NCBI GenBank assembly: GCA_038147755.1 | Contig: JAYQTS010000003.1 | Coordinates: forward strand, 1-64,000 | Length of the DNA: 64,000 bases | DNA from: UBA5951 sp012269555 | GTDB taxonomy: Bacteria > Pseudomonadota > Alphaproteobacteria > Puniceispirillales > Puniceispirillaceae | Reading direction: 5' to 3' | Shown: piece after piece, positions 28,231 through 37,822 of the stretch | Numbering within the stretch: the first letter of the stretch is position 1 | Layout: each line of letters opens with the position of its first letter | Position numbers and translations under genes: made by a program | The notes under the pieces: generated by a model | What the model was told of the DNA's origin: nothing | Seen by the model: the letters and a program-made list of their open reading frames with translations, nothing else | Database searches by the model: none

Positions 28231-29442
28231 ATGAGTTTTTTTAGTATGAACGATATTAAAACCATTTTTAGCAATTTTCAATTTTTGAGGCTCTGGCTTG
28301 CTGGAACCTCTTCAGGTATTGCCCGCTGGCTAGAGGTAATGTGTTTTTCAGTATTTGCATGGCAAATTTCAGGTGATGCAACAATAGCTGGATTTTTTAT
28401 GACCCTAAGATTTGTTGGCGTTATGTTTTCCGGTATTTTATTTCTTTTTATTGGAGGAAGAGTTTCGGGCCAGATAACTATGATTTTTATGCATATTTTA
28501 TTAAGTATAAATTGTAGTTTTGGCCTTTTTATAAGCTTAGGATCGATAAACACGATTGTTTTATTTTCATTAATTTCATTTTTTTCTGGAATGCTTTGGA
28601 GTGCAGATTTTAGCTTTAGAAGAAGAATGTTAGCAGACAGATTAGAACAAGTATTTATAGCCAAAGGATTGGCAATAGATGTTACTTCAACACATGCCAC
28701 TAGGTTAATAGCAATGTTCATCGGAGGAATAATTATTTCTTTGGAACAACCTGTAATTCTTTTGTTTTTTTTATTTGCTCTTTATTGCGTTCCATTAATT
28801 TTATTCTATTTTGAGAGTGATAGTTTAAGGTCTGATACTAGTATTCGAATAGCTTTTAAATCCGTTTTTAACCAAGCTCGAAAACAGAAATCTATAAGAT
28901 TAGTTTTATTATTAACTCCGATTTACAACATTTTTGTGTTGCCATATTTAGCACTTATAACTCTGGTTTTTTTGGAACGTTTCCGTTTAGAACCGCATTT
29001 TGCAGGTTATTTAAGTTCATTAGAGGGAGCTGGTGCGCTGTTAGGTGGTATTCTTGTTTCAATATTGCAACCAAGAAAGAAACAACTTACGTTTATTTGT
29101 GCTCTTACCGGTCTATTGATTGCTATATTTTTGATGGGTAGCTTTCCATACGTATCGGGGGTTATAGTTATTTTATTTTTAGCAGGAAATATGAGTGCTA
29201 TATACTCATCAATGCAAAGCACACTGATTTACATCAACTCTGAAACAAATTTAAGGTCGCCTACTTTTTCTCTAATGACTGTTGCAATTGGTATTGGATT
29301 ATTAGGCACTTCGAATATAGCTTGGATGGGCAATTTTTTTTCTGTCTCTCACATATTAATGGTGATGGCCATAGAGGGCCTGCTGGCTTTATTTGTAATC
29401 TTTTTTTTACAATGGATATTTAAAAAATTTATTTTTAATTAA
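28231..29442 (+). CDS. MFS transporter
   Basis: A 403-residue inner-membrane protein with about twelve helices. FLRLWLAGTSSGIARWLEVMCFSVFAWQ at the N terminus and SLEGAGALLGGILVSILQPRKKQ in the second half resemble the enterobactin-exporter/MFS_3-like group. No substrate can be inferred. It is divergent from preT across 83 bases, and no ribosome site is clear at the ATG. Confidence 0.7.
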   Translation: MSFFSMNDIKTIFSNFQFLRLWLAGTSSGIARWLEVMCFSVFAWQISGDATIAGFFMTLRFVGVMFSGILFLFIGGRVSGQITMIFMHILLSINCSFGLFISLGSINTIVLFSLISFFSGMLWSADFSFRRRMLADRLEQVFIAKGLAIDVTSTHATRLIAMFIGGIIISLEQPVILLFFLFALYCVPLILFYFESDSLRSDTSIRIAFKSVFNQARKQKSIRLVLLLTPIYNIFVLPYLALITLVFLERFRLEPHFAGYLSSLEGAGALLGGILVSILQPRKKQLTFICALTGLLIAIFLMGSFPYVSGVIVILFLAGNMSAIYSSMQSTLIYINSETNLRSPTFSLMTVAIGIGLLGTSNIAWMGNFFSVSHILMVMAIEGLLALFVIFFLQWIFKKFIFN

Positions 29443-29514
29443 AACATGTTTCCAGGTATTCGGTTTTTTCAGATATGATAAATTTAAGAACAGAAAATAT
29501 AAATTGGTTTAAAA

Positions 29515-30780
29515 ATGAATAAATTGAGGACACAGGAAGAATGGATAAAAAAAGCAAATGAGGTTTTGCCTGCAGGTGGATTTGGTAATTTTGATCCTGG
29601 GATAATAATTTCTCATGGAAACGGCAGCCATGTTTGGGACGAAGATGGACGGGAATATATAGATTATCTGATTGGGTCAGGACCAATGCTCGTTGGTCAT
29701 GGTCACCCAGAAGTTTTAGAAGTGGTATTTGAACAACTTCCAAAAGGGATGACATTTTTTGCTAATAATGCTCGTGGTGTCGAACTTGCACATGCCATTT
29801 GTGAATCAGTCCCCTGTTGTGAACAAGTGCGCTTTGTTGCATCAGGGGGGGAAGCAGATATGTATGCACTTCGACTTGCGAGAGCTTACACAAATAAAAA
29901 TAAAATATTAAAATTTGAGGGGGGATATCATGGCATGAGCGCTGAGGCACAAATGAGCCTCGCGCCCGAGAAAGAAGTAAATTTCCCGCAAGCAGTTCCA
30001 GATAGCGCTGGAATTCCAACCTCAGTTGTTGATGATATGCTAATTGCACCATTTAATGACTTGCAAGCTGCAGAGATGCTTGTAGATGAGTTTGAGGATA
30101 TTGCCGCAATAATTGTTGAGCCTCTGCAAAGAATTATTCCTCCTGTTCCAGGATTTCTTGAGGGCCTGCGTAAATTGTGTGACAAAAATAATATCCTCTT
30201 AATCTTTGATGAAATTGTTACTGGATTTAGACTTGCATATGGGGGTGCTCAGGAACGCTATGGGGTCATGCCTGATATTTGCACACTTGGGAAAATTATT
30301 GGGGGTGGTTTTCCTTTAGCAGCCTTGGGTGCAAAAAAAGAGATCATGAAACATTTTGATAAAGACGTTGTGGGTTCGGATAAGTGGCTTATGCAGTTAG
30401 GAACTTTATCGGGAAATCCAATTGCGTCTGTTGCAGGTTTGAAAACAATGGAAATTTTGAGACGACCAGGTCAATATAATAAATTACGTGAAATAGGTAA
30501 AAAATTGCAAGAAATTCAGTCAAATATATTCAGAGAACAAGGAATTCCTCATCAAATAGTTGGAGATGAGACTCTATTTGACGTGATTTTTACTAATAGG
30601 AAGTGCATTGATTATCGTAGCACCAAACATGATGAAATCAGTCAAGCAAGTAAGTACAATAAATCTTTAAGAGAGCAGGGTATTTTAAAAGCTCCATCTA
30701 AAATTTATCCATCTTTAGCAATCTCAGAAATTGATCTCGAAATGACAAGAGATGCTGTAAAAATGCAGTCAACACCATGA
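29515..30780 (+). CDS. Class III aminotransferase, HemL-like
   Basis: A 421-residue PLP enzyme related to glutamate-1-semialdehyde 2,1-aminomutase. LPAGGFGNFDP at the start, LIFDEIVTGFRLAYGGAQERYG (cofactor Asp) and TLGKIIGGGFPLAALGAKKE (Schiff-base Lys) are clear. LGTLSGNPIASVAGL is also typical. True HemL is normally encoded with tetrapyrrole genes or alone. Alphaproteobacteria make ALA by HemA-type ALA synthase, so this is more likely an aminotransferase of a catabolic pathway. The substrate is unknown, and it stands alone between an MFS gene and a convergent DCC gene. Confidence 0.8.
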   Translation: MNKLRTQEEWIKKANEVLPAGGFGNFDPGIIISHGNGSHVWDEDGREYIDYLIGSGPMLVGHGHPEVLEVVFEQLPKGMTFFANNARGVELAHAICESVPCCEQVRFVASGGEADMYALRLARAYTNKNKILKFEGGYHGMSAEAQMSLAPEKEVNFPQAVPDSAGIPTSVVDDMLIAPFNDLQAAEMLVDEFEDIAAIIVEPLQRIIPPVPGFLEGLRKLCDKNNILLIFDEIVTGFRLAYGGAQERYGVMPDICTLGKIIGGGFPLAALGAKKEIMKHFDKDVVGSDKWLMQLGTLSGNPIASVAGLKTMEILRRPGQYNKLREIGKKLQEIQSNIFREQGIPHQIVGDETLFDVIFTNRKCIDYRSTKHDEISQASKYNKSLREQGILKAPSKIYPSLAISEIDLEMTRDAVKMQSTP

Positions 30781-30846
30781 TGAAAAGTTAATCCATCATG
30801 GTCTCATAACCAGAAATTTAATCAATTTTTTTTGTCATTGGTTATG
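30774..30846. terminator. Possible terminator structures between convergent genes
   Basis: ACCATGATG (30774-30782, overlapping the aminotransferase stop) pairs with CATCATGGT (30794-30802). A second stem, CATAACCA (30805-30812) with TGGTTATG (30839-30846), encloses a T8 run. The geometry is not that of a textbook terminator. Confidence 0.35.
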
Positions 30847-30885
30847 ACTTTCAAATTTAAGAAATATATTCTGATTTCGTTTTAG

Positions 30886-31287
30886 TTAGTTATGATTAAT
30901 GCCACTTTTTTGCATCATTAATTCCTTTTTAAATGCAATTTGACAATGCTCAAGTCTATTAAATCTATAATTAGCAAACGTATTGTAGCATAAACGTGCC
31001 AAATGCTTTATGCCTGGCAATTTTAAAAAGAATGCTAGATAATTCCATCTTTCTAATTTCGTCCAAATAACCAAAAATGCATCCGCCCCAATATGCCATT
31101 GTCCATTTTCGTCTCTCAAATGAAGCCAACGAAGTGCTATACTTTGTGGAATTTTAAATTTGTTTAGTGGGGATGGGTCCTGAGCGATGTCATGCCATCT
31201 GAAAATGCCATCATTGGCTATACGGCGATAGTACTCAATTTCCCTGCTACAAAGACCGCACTTGCCATCAAAAAATACATCTATCAT
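30886..31287 (-). CDS. DCC-family (DUF393) thiol-disulfide oxidoreductase-like protein
   Basis: About 133 residues. IDVFFDGKCGLCSREIEYYRR carries the DGxCxxC motif that names the DCC family, and FRWHDIAQDP, GADAFLVIW and LPGIKHLARLCYNTFANYR are the other family landmarks. DCC proteins are predicted thiol-disulfide proteins of largely unknown role. I chose the ATG at 31287 because members start just before the first strand; a TTG four codons upstream is possible. It is divergent from the iron-sulfur cyclase fusion at 31568. Confidence 0.8.
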   Translation of the reverse strand: MIDVFFDGKCGLCSREIEYYRRIANDGIFRWHDIAQDPSPLNKFKIPQSIALRWLHLRDENGQWHIGADAFLVIWTKLERWNYLAFFLKLPGIKHLARLCYNTFANYRFNRLEHCQIAFKKELMMQKSGINHN

Positions 31288-31417
31288 AACTTTGTCCAAA
31301 ATTTTTCAGGGGATTAAAAAGGCATCTTACTAAGTATATTTTAATATAAAATTATTTTATGATTTTAAATATGGAGCATTGAAAAAATATTCTCCTGAAA
31401 CAAATCATTAATGGAAC

Positions 31418-31461
31418 AAGTATTTTTTATCGAATGAAACCATTTTTTTACAAAAATACTT
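31418..31461. promoter_or_regulatory. Inverted repeat in the divergent DCC / cyclase gap
   Basis: AAGTATTTTT (31418-31427) and AAAAATACTT (31452-31461) are exact reverse complements separated by 24 bases. The site could be an operator for both genes or a transcript stem. The A/T content lowers its significance. Confidence 0.3.
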
Positions 31462-31567
31462 AACGGTAGAATTTTGGCGTAAACTTTTTTATTAGAATAT
31501 TGGCAAAAAATATAAAAACACTTTTAATTTTTAGCCTATAGAAGTATGCCCTAAAAATTAGGGAACA

Positions 31568-33113
31568 ATGTTAATGAGTATAAATGAACCAATTCCAGTT
31601 GAAGTAGAGAGCGGCTCTAATTATTTTTGGTGCAGCTGCGGAAAAAGCAAGAAGCAGCCATTTTGTGACGGTAGCCATGTTGGTACCGAATATTCTCCAC
31701 TTAAGTTTATATCTAAAAAATCCGAGGTTATTTATTTTTGTGGCTGTAAAAGTACAGCAAATGCTCCTTTTTGTGATGGAAGCCACAATAAAACAATGCT
31801 TAAGGCAGAGAAAAGTAAAACGTTTTCTGCGCATATTGAACCAGACGATTTAAAGATAGATATTGAAGAAGAGGAATCTATTTTAATAGCTTCCTTGCGT
31901 AATAATATAAATCACCTTAGCGCGTGTGGGGGAACCGGAAAATGTTCCACTTGCCGTATTGAAGTAACTGATGGCTTGGAAAATTGTCATCCACGTAATG
32001 ACGTTGAAGCGCTACTCGCTAAAAAACTATCTTTCCCAGAAAACATTAGACTTGGTTGTCAAACTAAAATAAAAGGTAATGTTTCTTATCGAAGACTTCT
32101 GTTGGATAAAAGAGATGCTGACCTTAATAATCAGGTAACTGAACAACGATTGGAGTCAGTAGGAACGTTAAGAAACCTGACTATTCTTTTTTGCGATATT
32201 CAGGGTTTTACGCCATTTTCTGAATCATTATCAGCATATGATGTAATATTCATTTTAAATAGATATTTTTCAATAATGCGTGAAGTAATTATTCGGCATG
32301 GAGGTGAGATAAATAATTACATAGGTGATGCAATATTAGCTATTTTCGGTTTAAAAGAATCCAGACAACAAACGCTTAGAGCAGTGAGTGCCAGTTTAGA
32401 AATGCTTCGAGCTATGGACGAATTTAAAACTTATTTAAATAATGCCTATGGAAATGAGTTTGATATAAGAATTGGACTTCATTACGGGGAAGTTATTTCA
32501 GGCTCTGTTGGCCAAGGGGAAGATAAAAAAGTCACAGTTATTGGAGATGCAGTAAATATAGCAAGCAGAATAGAAGCCATTAATAAGGAAGCGGGAACCA
32601 GATTCTTAGTATCTGAAAATGTTTTTGAACAAGTTAAGAGACAATGTTGTCGTTAAAAATTATCTTCGTTTGAAACTCAGGGGTATCAAGAACCTTATTA
32701 CACTTCATGAGATTAGTGATGTTAATAATGAGATATTACAACTCAATATTACAGAAACCGAAAAAGAAATAGATGGCAGAAAATGGTTAAGGACATTACC
32801 TCTTAGCGAATTAATGGATGGAGAAAAGAAAAAATATACCATAAAAAATAGAGAAATATTGCTAATAAACCAAGGTAATATTTTTGCTATAGAAAACATT
32901 TGTCCTCATATGGATTTACCACTTGATATTGGACAAATTACAGAACGGGATACAATTTTATGTCCATATCATAATAGCGAATTTAACTTTAAATCTGGTG
33001 AGGTAAAAAAATGGGTAGGAGGCTCACCTGAAGCTCATCAAAATGAATGCAAACCTCTTAATATCATAGAGGTAAAAATGGAAGAAGAATACATCTGGGT
33101 TTCTGACGATTAA
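31568..33113 (+). CDS. CDGSH - 2Fe-2S ferredoxin - class III cyclase - Rieske fusion, one frameshift
   Basis: One protein of about 514 residues. Two CDGSH motifs come first (CSCGKSKKQPFCDGSH, 22-37; CGCKSTANAPFCDGSH, 58-73). A ferredoxin domain follows with Cys 120, 126, 129 (CGGTGKCSTC) and 164 (LGCQT). A class III adenylate/guanylate cyclase domain (about 203-355) has metal Asp210 (LFCDIQGFT) and Asp254 (YIGDAILAIFG), plus VIGDAVNIASR. A Rieske domain has CPH (445-447) and CPYH (465-468). The first frame stops at 32656. The second overlaps it from about 32622 and continues without loss, so one extra base near 32630 explains the break. It is probably a cytosolic redox- or Fe-S-sensing nucleotide cyclase; that role is inferred. 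AGGGA precedes the ATG. Confidence 0.8.
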
Positions 33114-33342
33114 ATTATGTTATTTTAGGTGATTCTTTACAAAAAAGTATTTTTACCTTTTATTTTATATTTTTCTACAGCTGAAACATCCTTATTTTTA
33201 TTGTTTTTTTAGATATTTTCAGGGTAACATATATATTTCTACCGAAATATGATTTTTGTATTACCGTTTTTAGACAGATCGCTCTAACAAAAAACCGAAA
33301 AGTTAGACTTTATTTAGAATAAAAGGAAAAGGAGAATGATCT

Positions 33343-34887
33343 ATGTTTAAAAAATTAGTAATTCCTGCGGTGATGATTTCTTTCACAATGGCATCAGCTT
33401 CTGCAGAAACTGTGCGATGGGCAAGGGCAGGGGATGCAATAACAATGGATCCACATGCACAAAATGAGGGGCCAACACACGCATTGAACCATCAAATATA
33501 TGATTCTTTGCTTCAACGTGATATGTCAGGAGCAATAATACCATCTCTAGCAACAGATTGGTCTGCTTTACCAGATAATCCAAAAATTTGGCGTTTTAAT
33601 TTACGAAAAGGTGTGAAGTTTCATAATGGGGCGAGTTTTGATTCAGAAGACGTTGTTTTTTCCTTGAATAGAGCTATGGCAGATGGTTCAGAAATGAAAG
33701 AATTGCTTTCTTCGATCAAAGAGGTTCGAGCTGTAGATAGCCACGTTGTAGATATTGAAACAAATGGTGCTAACCCACTTCTTATTAACAATCTGACTAA
33801 CATGTTCATGATGGATAAAGATTGGTCAGAGGATAATGATGTAACCACACCGCATGATGTTGCAAAAGGAGAAACAAATTTTGCAACCATGAATACAAAC
33901 GGAACCGGCGCATTTATGCTAGTAAGTAGGTCAGTTGATGAAAAAACTGTTCTGAAAGCAAATCCTAATTATTGGGGTAAAAATATCTATCCCAATCAGG
34001 TAACAGAAATTATATATACTCCGATACAGTCATCAGCGACTCGTGTTGCTGCTCTTTTATCTGGTGAGGTAGACATAATCCAAGATGTCCCAGTACAAGA
34101 TTTAGGGAGGGTTTCTTCAACGGATGGATTGCAACTAGCTACGGCAGCCCAGAACCGTGTTATTTTTCTCGGTCTTAACACTGTTGAAGGTCCAACCTCA
34201 GAACTAAAAGTTCGTCAGGCAATGAACATCGCAATTAATCGAGATTCAATTAAAAAAGTTGTAATGCGGGGTCAATCTGACCCTACGGGTGTGATAATGC
34301 CCCCGTTTGTTAATGGATGGACTAAAGAGCTAAATAAGTATCCTGCGTACGATTTAGACAAAGCAAAGGCTCTCATGGCTGAGGCCGGTTATAGCAGCGG
34401 GTTTGATATTGTTCTTAACTGCCCAAATGACCGTTATATCAATGATGAAGCTATCTGTCAGGCGGCAGTAGGTATGATGGCTCAAATTGGTATAAATGTA
34501 ACCGTAGATGCTAAACCAAAGGCACAGCATTTTCCAATCGCAAAAGGCGGTGATGCTGATTTTTACATGCTTGGATGGGGTGTGCCAACATTTGATTCCC
34601 ATTATATCTTTAACTATCTAGTGCATACACAGACAGAGGACCGTGGCTCATGGAATCCAACTGGGTACTCAAATGCGGATGTTGATGCTATGATTGTAAG
34701 TCTTGAGTCAGAAACAGATTTATCTGCTCGAAACGACACAATTGCTAAGATTTGGGCAAATGTTCAAGATGCGCAAATGTATCTTCCTATTCATAATCAG
34801 GTATTAAACTGGGGTATGAAATCAAATATTGATTTTGACGTGCAGCCTGAAGACCAACCCCATTTTCAGTTTTTGAAATTTAATTAA
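33343..34887 (+). CDS. Family 5 ABC transporter binding protein (dipeptide/oligopeptide type)
   Basis: A 514-residue periplasmic protein. The signal peptide is KKLVIPAVMISFTMASASA; the mature part starts ETVRWARAGDAITMDPHAQNEG. WRFNLRKGVKFHNGASFDSEDVVFSL and LRQAMNIAINRDSI-like KVRQAMNIAINRDSI are SBP_bac_5 landmarks. The ligand could be peptides, glutathione or other solutes of this broad family. AAGGAGA precedes the ATG. It heads a complete dpp-type operon and is followed by a strong stem-loop. Confidence 0.88.
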   Translation: MFKKLVIPAVMISFTMASASAETVRWARAGDAITMDPHAQNEGPTHALNHQIYDSLLQRDMSGAIIPSLATDWSALPDNPKIWRFNLRKGVKFHNGASFDSEDVVFSLNRAMADGSEMKELLSSIKEVRAVDSHVVDIETNGANPLLINNLTNMFMMDKDWSEDNDVTTPHDVAKGETNFATMNTNGTGAFMLVSRSVDEKTVLKANPNYWGKNIYPNQVTEIIYTPIQSSATRVAALLSGEVDIIQDVPVQDLGRVSSTDGLQLATAAQNRVIFLGLNTVEGPTSELKVRQAMNIAINRDSIKKVVMRGQSDPTGVIMPPFVNGWTKELNKYPAYDLDKAKALMAEAGYSSGFDIVLNCPNDRYINDEAICQAAVGMMAQIGINVTVDAKPKAQHFPIAKGGDADFYMLGWGVPTFDSHYIFNYLVHTQTEDRGSWNPTGYSNADVDAMIVSLESETDLSARNDTIAKIWANVQDAQMYLPIHNQVLNWGMKSNIDFDVQPEDQPHFQFLKFN

Positions 34888-34899
34888 TAGACTGACTTA

Positions 34900-34934
34900 A
34901 TTCTGCCGGCTTTTAAGTTTAAGGTCGGCAGAAT
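34900..34934 (+). terminator. Intercistronic hairpin after the Dpp-type binding-protein gene
   Basis: ATTCTGCCGGC (34900-34910) pairs with GTCGGCAGAAT (34924-34934), 11 bp with one G-U pair and a 13-base loop. No T run follows and the permease begins 16 bases later. It is placed like the stems at 12257 and 58116. Confidence 0.75.
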
Positions 34935-34949
34935 GATTGTAAAATTAAG

Positions 34950-35933
34950 ATGATTTTCATTATTCTAAGACGCATTCTGCAAGCGATAATGGTATTGCTA
35001 CTTGTCGCGTTAGTATCATTCATAATATTTAGGTATGTAGGAAATCCTGTTGATAATATTTTAGGCCAGGAAGCGACAATGGCGCAAAGGGCTGCACTTG
35101 AGGATGCATTAGGACTTAATCAACCGATATATTTACAATATTTTGATTTTTTGGTGAGCGCAGTTCAATTTGATTTTGGTAATTCCTACAGAGGAGCGCT
35201 GCCCGTTGCAGAATTAATTTTATCTAGATTGCCAGCTACTCTGGAACTCGCAGTCACTTCTGCAGTTTTAGGAGTTTTTTTTGGTATCACATTAGGTATT
35301 TATACTGCAATAAATCGTGGTTCTTTTATTTCTAACTTTATATTATCATCCTCACTCATAGGAGTTTCTCTACCGACCTTTCTGATTGGAGTTTTATTAA
35401 TTTGGATTTTTTCCGTTGAGTTGAATTGGCTACCATCATTTGGTCGCGGTGAAGTTATTGATTTAGGATGGTGGACCACTGGCTTCCTTACGATGAGTGG
35501 CTTAAAATCACTTATACTGCCTAGTATAACGCTTGGCTTGTATCAGATGACTTTGGTTATGCGGCTTACACGCGCAGAAATGCTTGAGGTGTTAAAGCAA
35601 GATTATATAAGGCTTGCTTATTCATTAGGACTTACAAATAAACAGATTTACTTTTTCCATGCGTTGCCAAATATACTTATTCCTGTAATCACGATTGCTG
35701 GACTTCAGTTAGGTTCAGTGATCGCATTTGCTATTATTACTGAAACAGTTTTTCAATGGCCAGGAGTTGGACTTCTTTTTATTAACGCCGTTTATTATGT
35801 TGATATACCAGTTATGAGCGCCTATTTGCTCTTAGTTGGTTTCACTTTTGTAATTATAAACCTGATTGTAGACCTCACTTATCTTTTAATTGACCCTCGA
35901 TTAAGAGATAACCAACTCAAATCAGAGAGATGA
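34950..35933 (+). CDS. dppB: Dipeptide-type ABC transporter permease (DppB)
   Basis: A 327-residue permease with six helices. The N-terminal IILRRILQAIMVLLLVALVSFIIFRYV, LGLNQPIYLQYFDFL, FDFGNSYRGALPV and the coupling loop with RAEMLEVLKQDYIRLAYSLGLTNKQIYF are typical of DppB/GsiC. It works with DppC and the two ATPases. Confidence 0.9.
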   Translation: MIFIILRRILQAIMVLLLVALVSFIIFRYVGNPVDNILGQEATMAQRAALEDALGLNQPIYLQYFDFLVSAVQFDFGNSYRGALPVAELILSRLPATLELAVTSAVLGVFFGITLGIYTAINRGSFISNFILSSSLIGVSLPTFLIGVLLIWIFSVELNWLPSFGRGEVIDLGWWTTGFLTMSGLKSLILPSITLGLYQMTLVMRLTRAEMLEVLKQDYIRLAYSLGLTNKQIYFFHALPNILIPVITIAGLQLGSVIAFAIITETVFQWPGVGLLFINAVYYVDIPVMSAYLLLVGFTFVIINLIVDLTYLLIDPRLRDNQLKSER

Positions 35934-35934
35934 T

Positions 35935-36843
35935 ATGAAACACCCATTTTTAGAATCTGATTTATATTATAATTTTAAACGCACTCCTGTTGCTGTGCTT
36001 TCTTTTTTCGTTTTCTTAATTATCGTGATAATGGCAATTTTTGCTGATATTATAGCACCGCATACGCCGTTTGAGCCTTTGACCCTCAATCTGTTGAATG
36101 GTTTTACACCTCCAATGCAGGCTAACGAATTTACAGGTACTATCTTCTTAATGGGAACAGATGACCAGGGAAGAGATTTATTCTCAACTATTTTATTTGG
36201 GCTAAGAATATCACTCTTTGTTGGTTTAATGGCTGTTTTTTTAGCAATGGTTATCGGCGTAACTTTAGGTCTTATAGCCGGCTTTGTAGGGGGGGTGCTT
36301 GATACTGTGATAATGAGGTTTGCAGATATTCAAATAACTTTCCCATCAATCCTTGTCGCAATGCTAATATATGGTATTGCTAAAGGATTATTGCCACCAG
36401 ATTTACGTTATGAGATGTCAATTACAGTATTAATTATTTCGATTGGTTTGTCTGAATGGGTGCCTTTTGCAAGAACCGTTCGAGGTTCAACTCTTGTCGA
36501 AAAAGAAAAAGAATATGTCATTTCTGCTAGAATGCTTGGATTGAGTTATCCCAAAATTATGGTTCGTCATATTCTCCCTAATATTTTAAGTCCTGTGTTG
36601 GTTATAGCTACGATAACGTTTGCACTCGCAATTATTACTGAGGCAACATTATCATTTCTTGGGGTTGGAGTTCCCACTACCAAACCAAGTTTGGGAACAC
36701 TTATTCGTATTGGGCAGGATTTTCTATTTTCTGGTGAGTGGTGGATATTACTGTTTCCGGCACTGACATTATTGCTGTTAGCATTATCTATAAACCTCTT
36801 CGGGGATTGGCTTCGTGACATGTTAAACCCTAAATTGAAATGA
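35935..36843 (+). CDS. dppC: Dipeptide-type ABC transporter permease (DppC)
   Basis: A 302-residue permease starting 1 base after dppB. The N-terminal helix is followed by the periplasmic LMGTDDQGRDLFSTILFGLRISLFVG, the DppC hallmark. The coupling loop is KEKEYVISARMLGLSYPKIMVRHILPNIL, and FLGVGVPTTKPSLGTLI follows. Confidence 0.9.
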   Translation: MKHPFLESDLYYNFKRTPVAVLSFFVFLIIVIMAIFADIIAPHTPFEPLTLNLLNGFTPPMQANEFTGTIFLMGTDDQGRDLFSTILFGLRISLFVGLMAVFLAMVIGVTLGLIAGFVGGVLDTVIMRFADIQITFPSILVAMLIYGIAKGLLPPDLRYEMSITVLIISIGLSEWVPFARTVRGSTLVEKEKEYVISARMLGLSYPKIMVRHILPNILSPVLVIATITFALAIITEATLSFLGVGVPTTKPSLGTLIRIGQDFLFSGEWWILLFPALTLLLLALSINLFGDWLRDMLNPKLK

Positions 36844-36874
36844 GAAAAGGATAAAGAAAATCACCAAACAACCT

Positions 36875-37822
36875 TTGCTAGAAATTTATAATTTAGATGT
36901 AAATCTTAGTTACCGAGGGTCTCAAATTAAAGCTCTTGATAATTTATCATTTAATGTATACCCAGGCGAGATTCTTGGTCTCGTGGGAGAATCTGGTGCT
37001 GGAAAATCAATGACAGGTTTAGCAATACTTGGCTTAATTGAGACACCACTTTCTATCTCAAGAGGTAAAATTATTTTTAATAGGCAGCGAATAGAACAAA
37101 ACGCTAATGCTGTTCGTGGGTCAAAAATTTCCATGATTTTTCAAGACCCTCTGGTAAGTTTAAATCCACTTAGAACTATTGGAGAACAACTAGTTGAGAC
37201 AATTCGAACACATATTAAGTTTGGAAGGAAGGAAGCAATTGAATATGCCAAAAGCTTATTGGAAGAGGTTGGCATTGAGCAAGAACGGTTCGATGCCTAT
37301 CCACACACTTTTTCTGGTGGAATGCGCCAACGCGTTGTTATCGCTTTAGCCCTTGCCCCCAGGCCTTCTCTGGTTATTGCTGATGAGCCAACAACTGCAC
37401 TGGATGTATCTGTTCAAGCACAGATTTTAGAACTTTTAAAGAAATTATGTAGAGAGCGAGAAACATCGATTATTCTCATAACTCATGATATGGGGGTTAT
37501 AGCAGAGACAACTGACAGAGTGGCCGTTTTATATTCAGGGACGCTTGCAGAGATAGGGAAGACTTTTGAGGTTTTGAATAACCCTCAGCATCCCTATACA
37601 AAGGGCCTTATCGAAGCAACTCCTCGTATTGACGCAAATTCTTTAAATTCTAAATTATATCAAATTCCAGGTGTAATGCCAGATTTAAAAGAAATTCCAG
37701 TTGGATGTCCATTCCATAAAAGGTGTCCTCGATATATTAAAAAGTGTGTAGATATAAAACCTCCTCTTCTTAATGACAGAGCAGCATGCTGGTTATTAGA
37801 TACTGAGAAGGGTCTATTATGA
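36875..37822 (+). CDS. dppD: Dipeptide-type ABC transporter ATPase (DppD)
   Basis: A 315-residue ATPase with Walker A GESGAGKSMTG, Q-loop MIFQDPLVSLNPL, signature FSGGMRQRVVIALAL and Walker B LVIADEPTTALDV. The C-terminal CPFHKRCPRYIKKCVDIKPPL is the Cys-rich oligopeptide-transporter tail. The annotated start is TTG with no ribosome site. The frame is open back to an ATA at 36851 giving KKITKQPLLEIY, so the true start may be upstream or altered. The end overlaps dppF by 4 bases. Confidence 0.88.
   Translation: MLEIYNLDVNLSYRGSQIKALDNLSFNVYPGEILGLVGESGAGKSMTGLAILGLIETPLSISRGKIIFNRQRIEQNANAVRGSKISMIFQDPLVSLNPLRTIGEQLVETIRTHIKFGRKEAIEYAKSLLEEVGIEQERFDAYPHTFSGGMRQRVVIALALAPRPSLVIADEPTTALDVSVQAQILELLKKLCRERETSIILITHDMGVIAETTDRVAVLYSGTLAEIGKTFEVLNNPQHPYTKGLIEATPRIDANSLNSKLYQIPGVMPDLKEIPVGCPFHKRCPRYIKKCVDIKPPLLNDRAACWLLDTEKGLL

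Noticed and set aside
29515..30780. True HemL (tetrapyrrole synthesis) for the class III aminotransferase
   Set aside because: Alphaproteobacteria normally make 5-aminolevulinate by ALA synthase and no haem gene is nearby, so only HemL-like is claimed.
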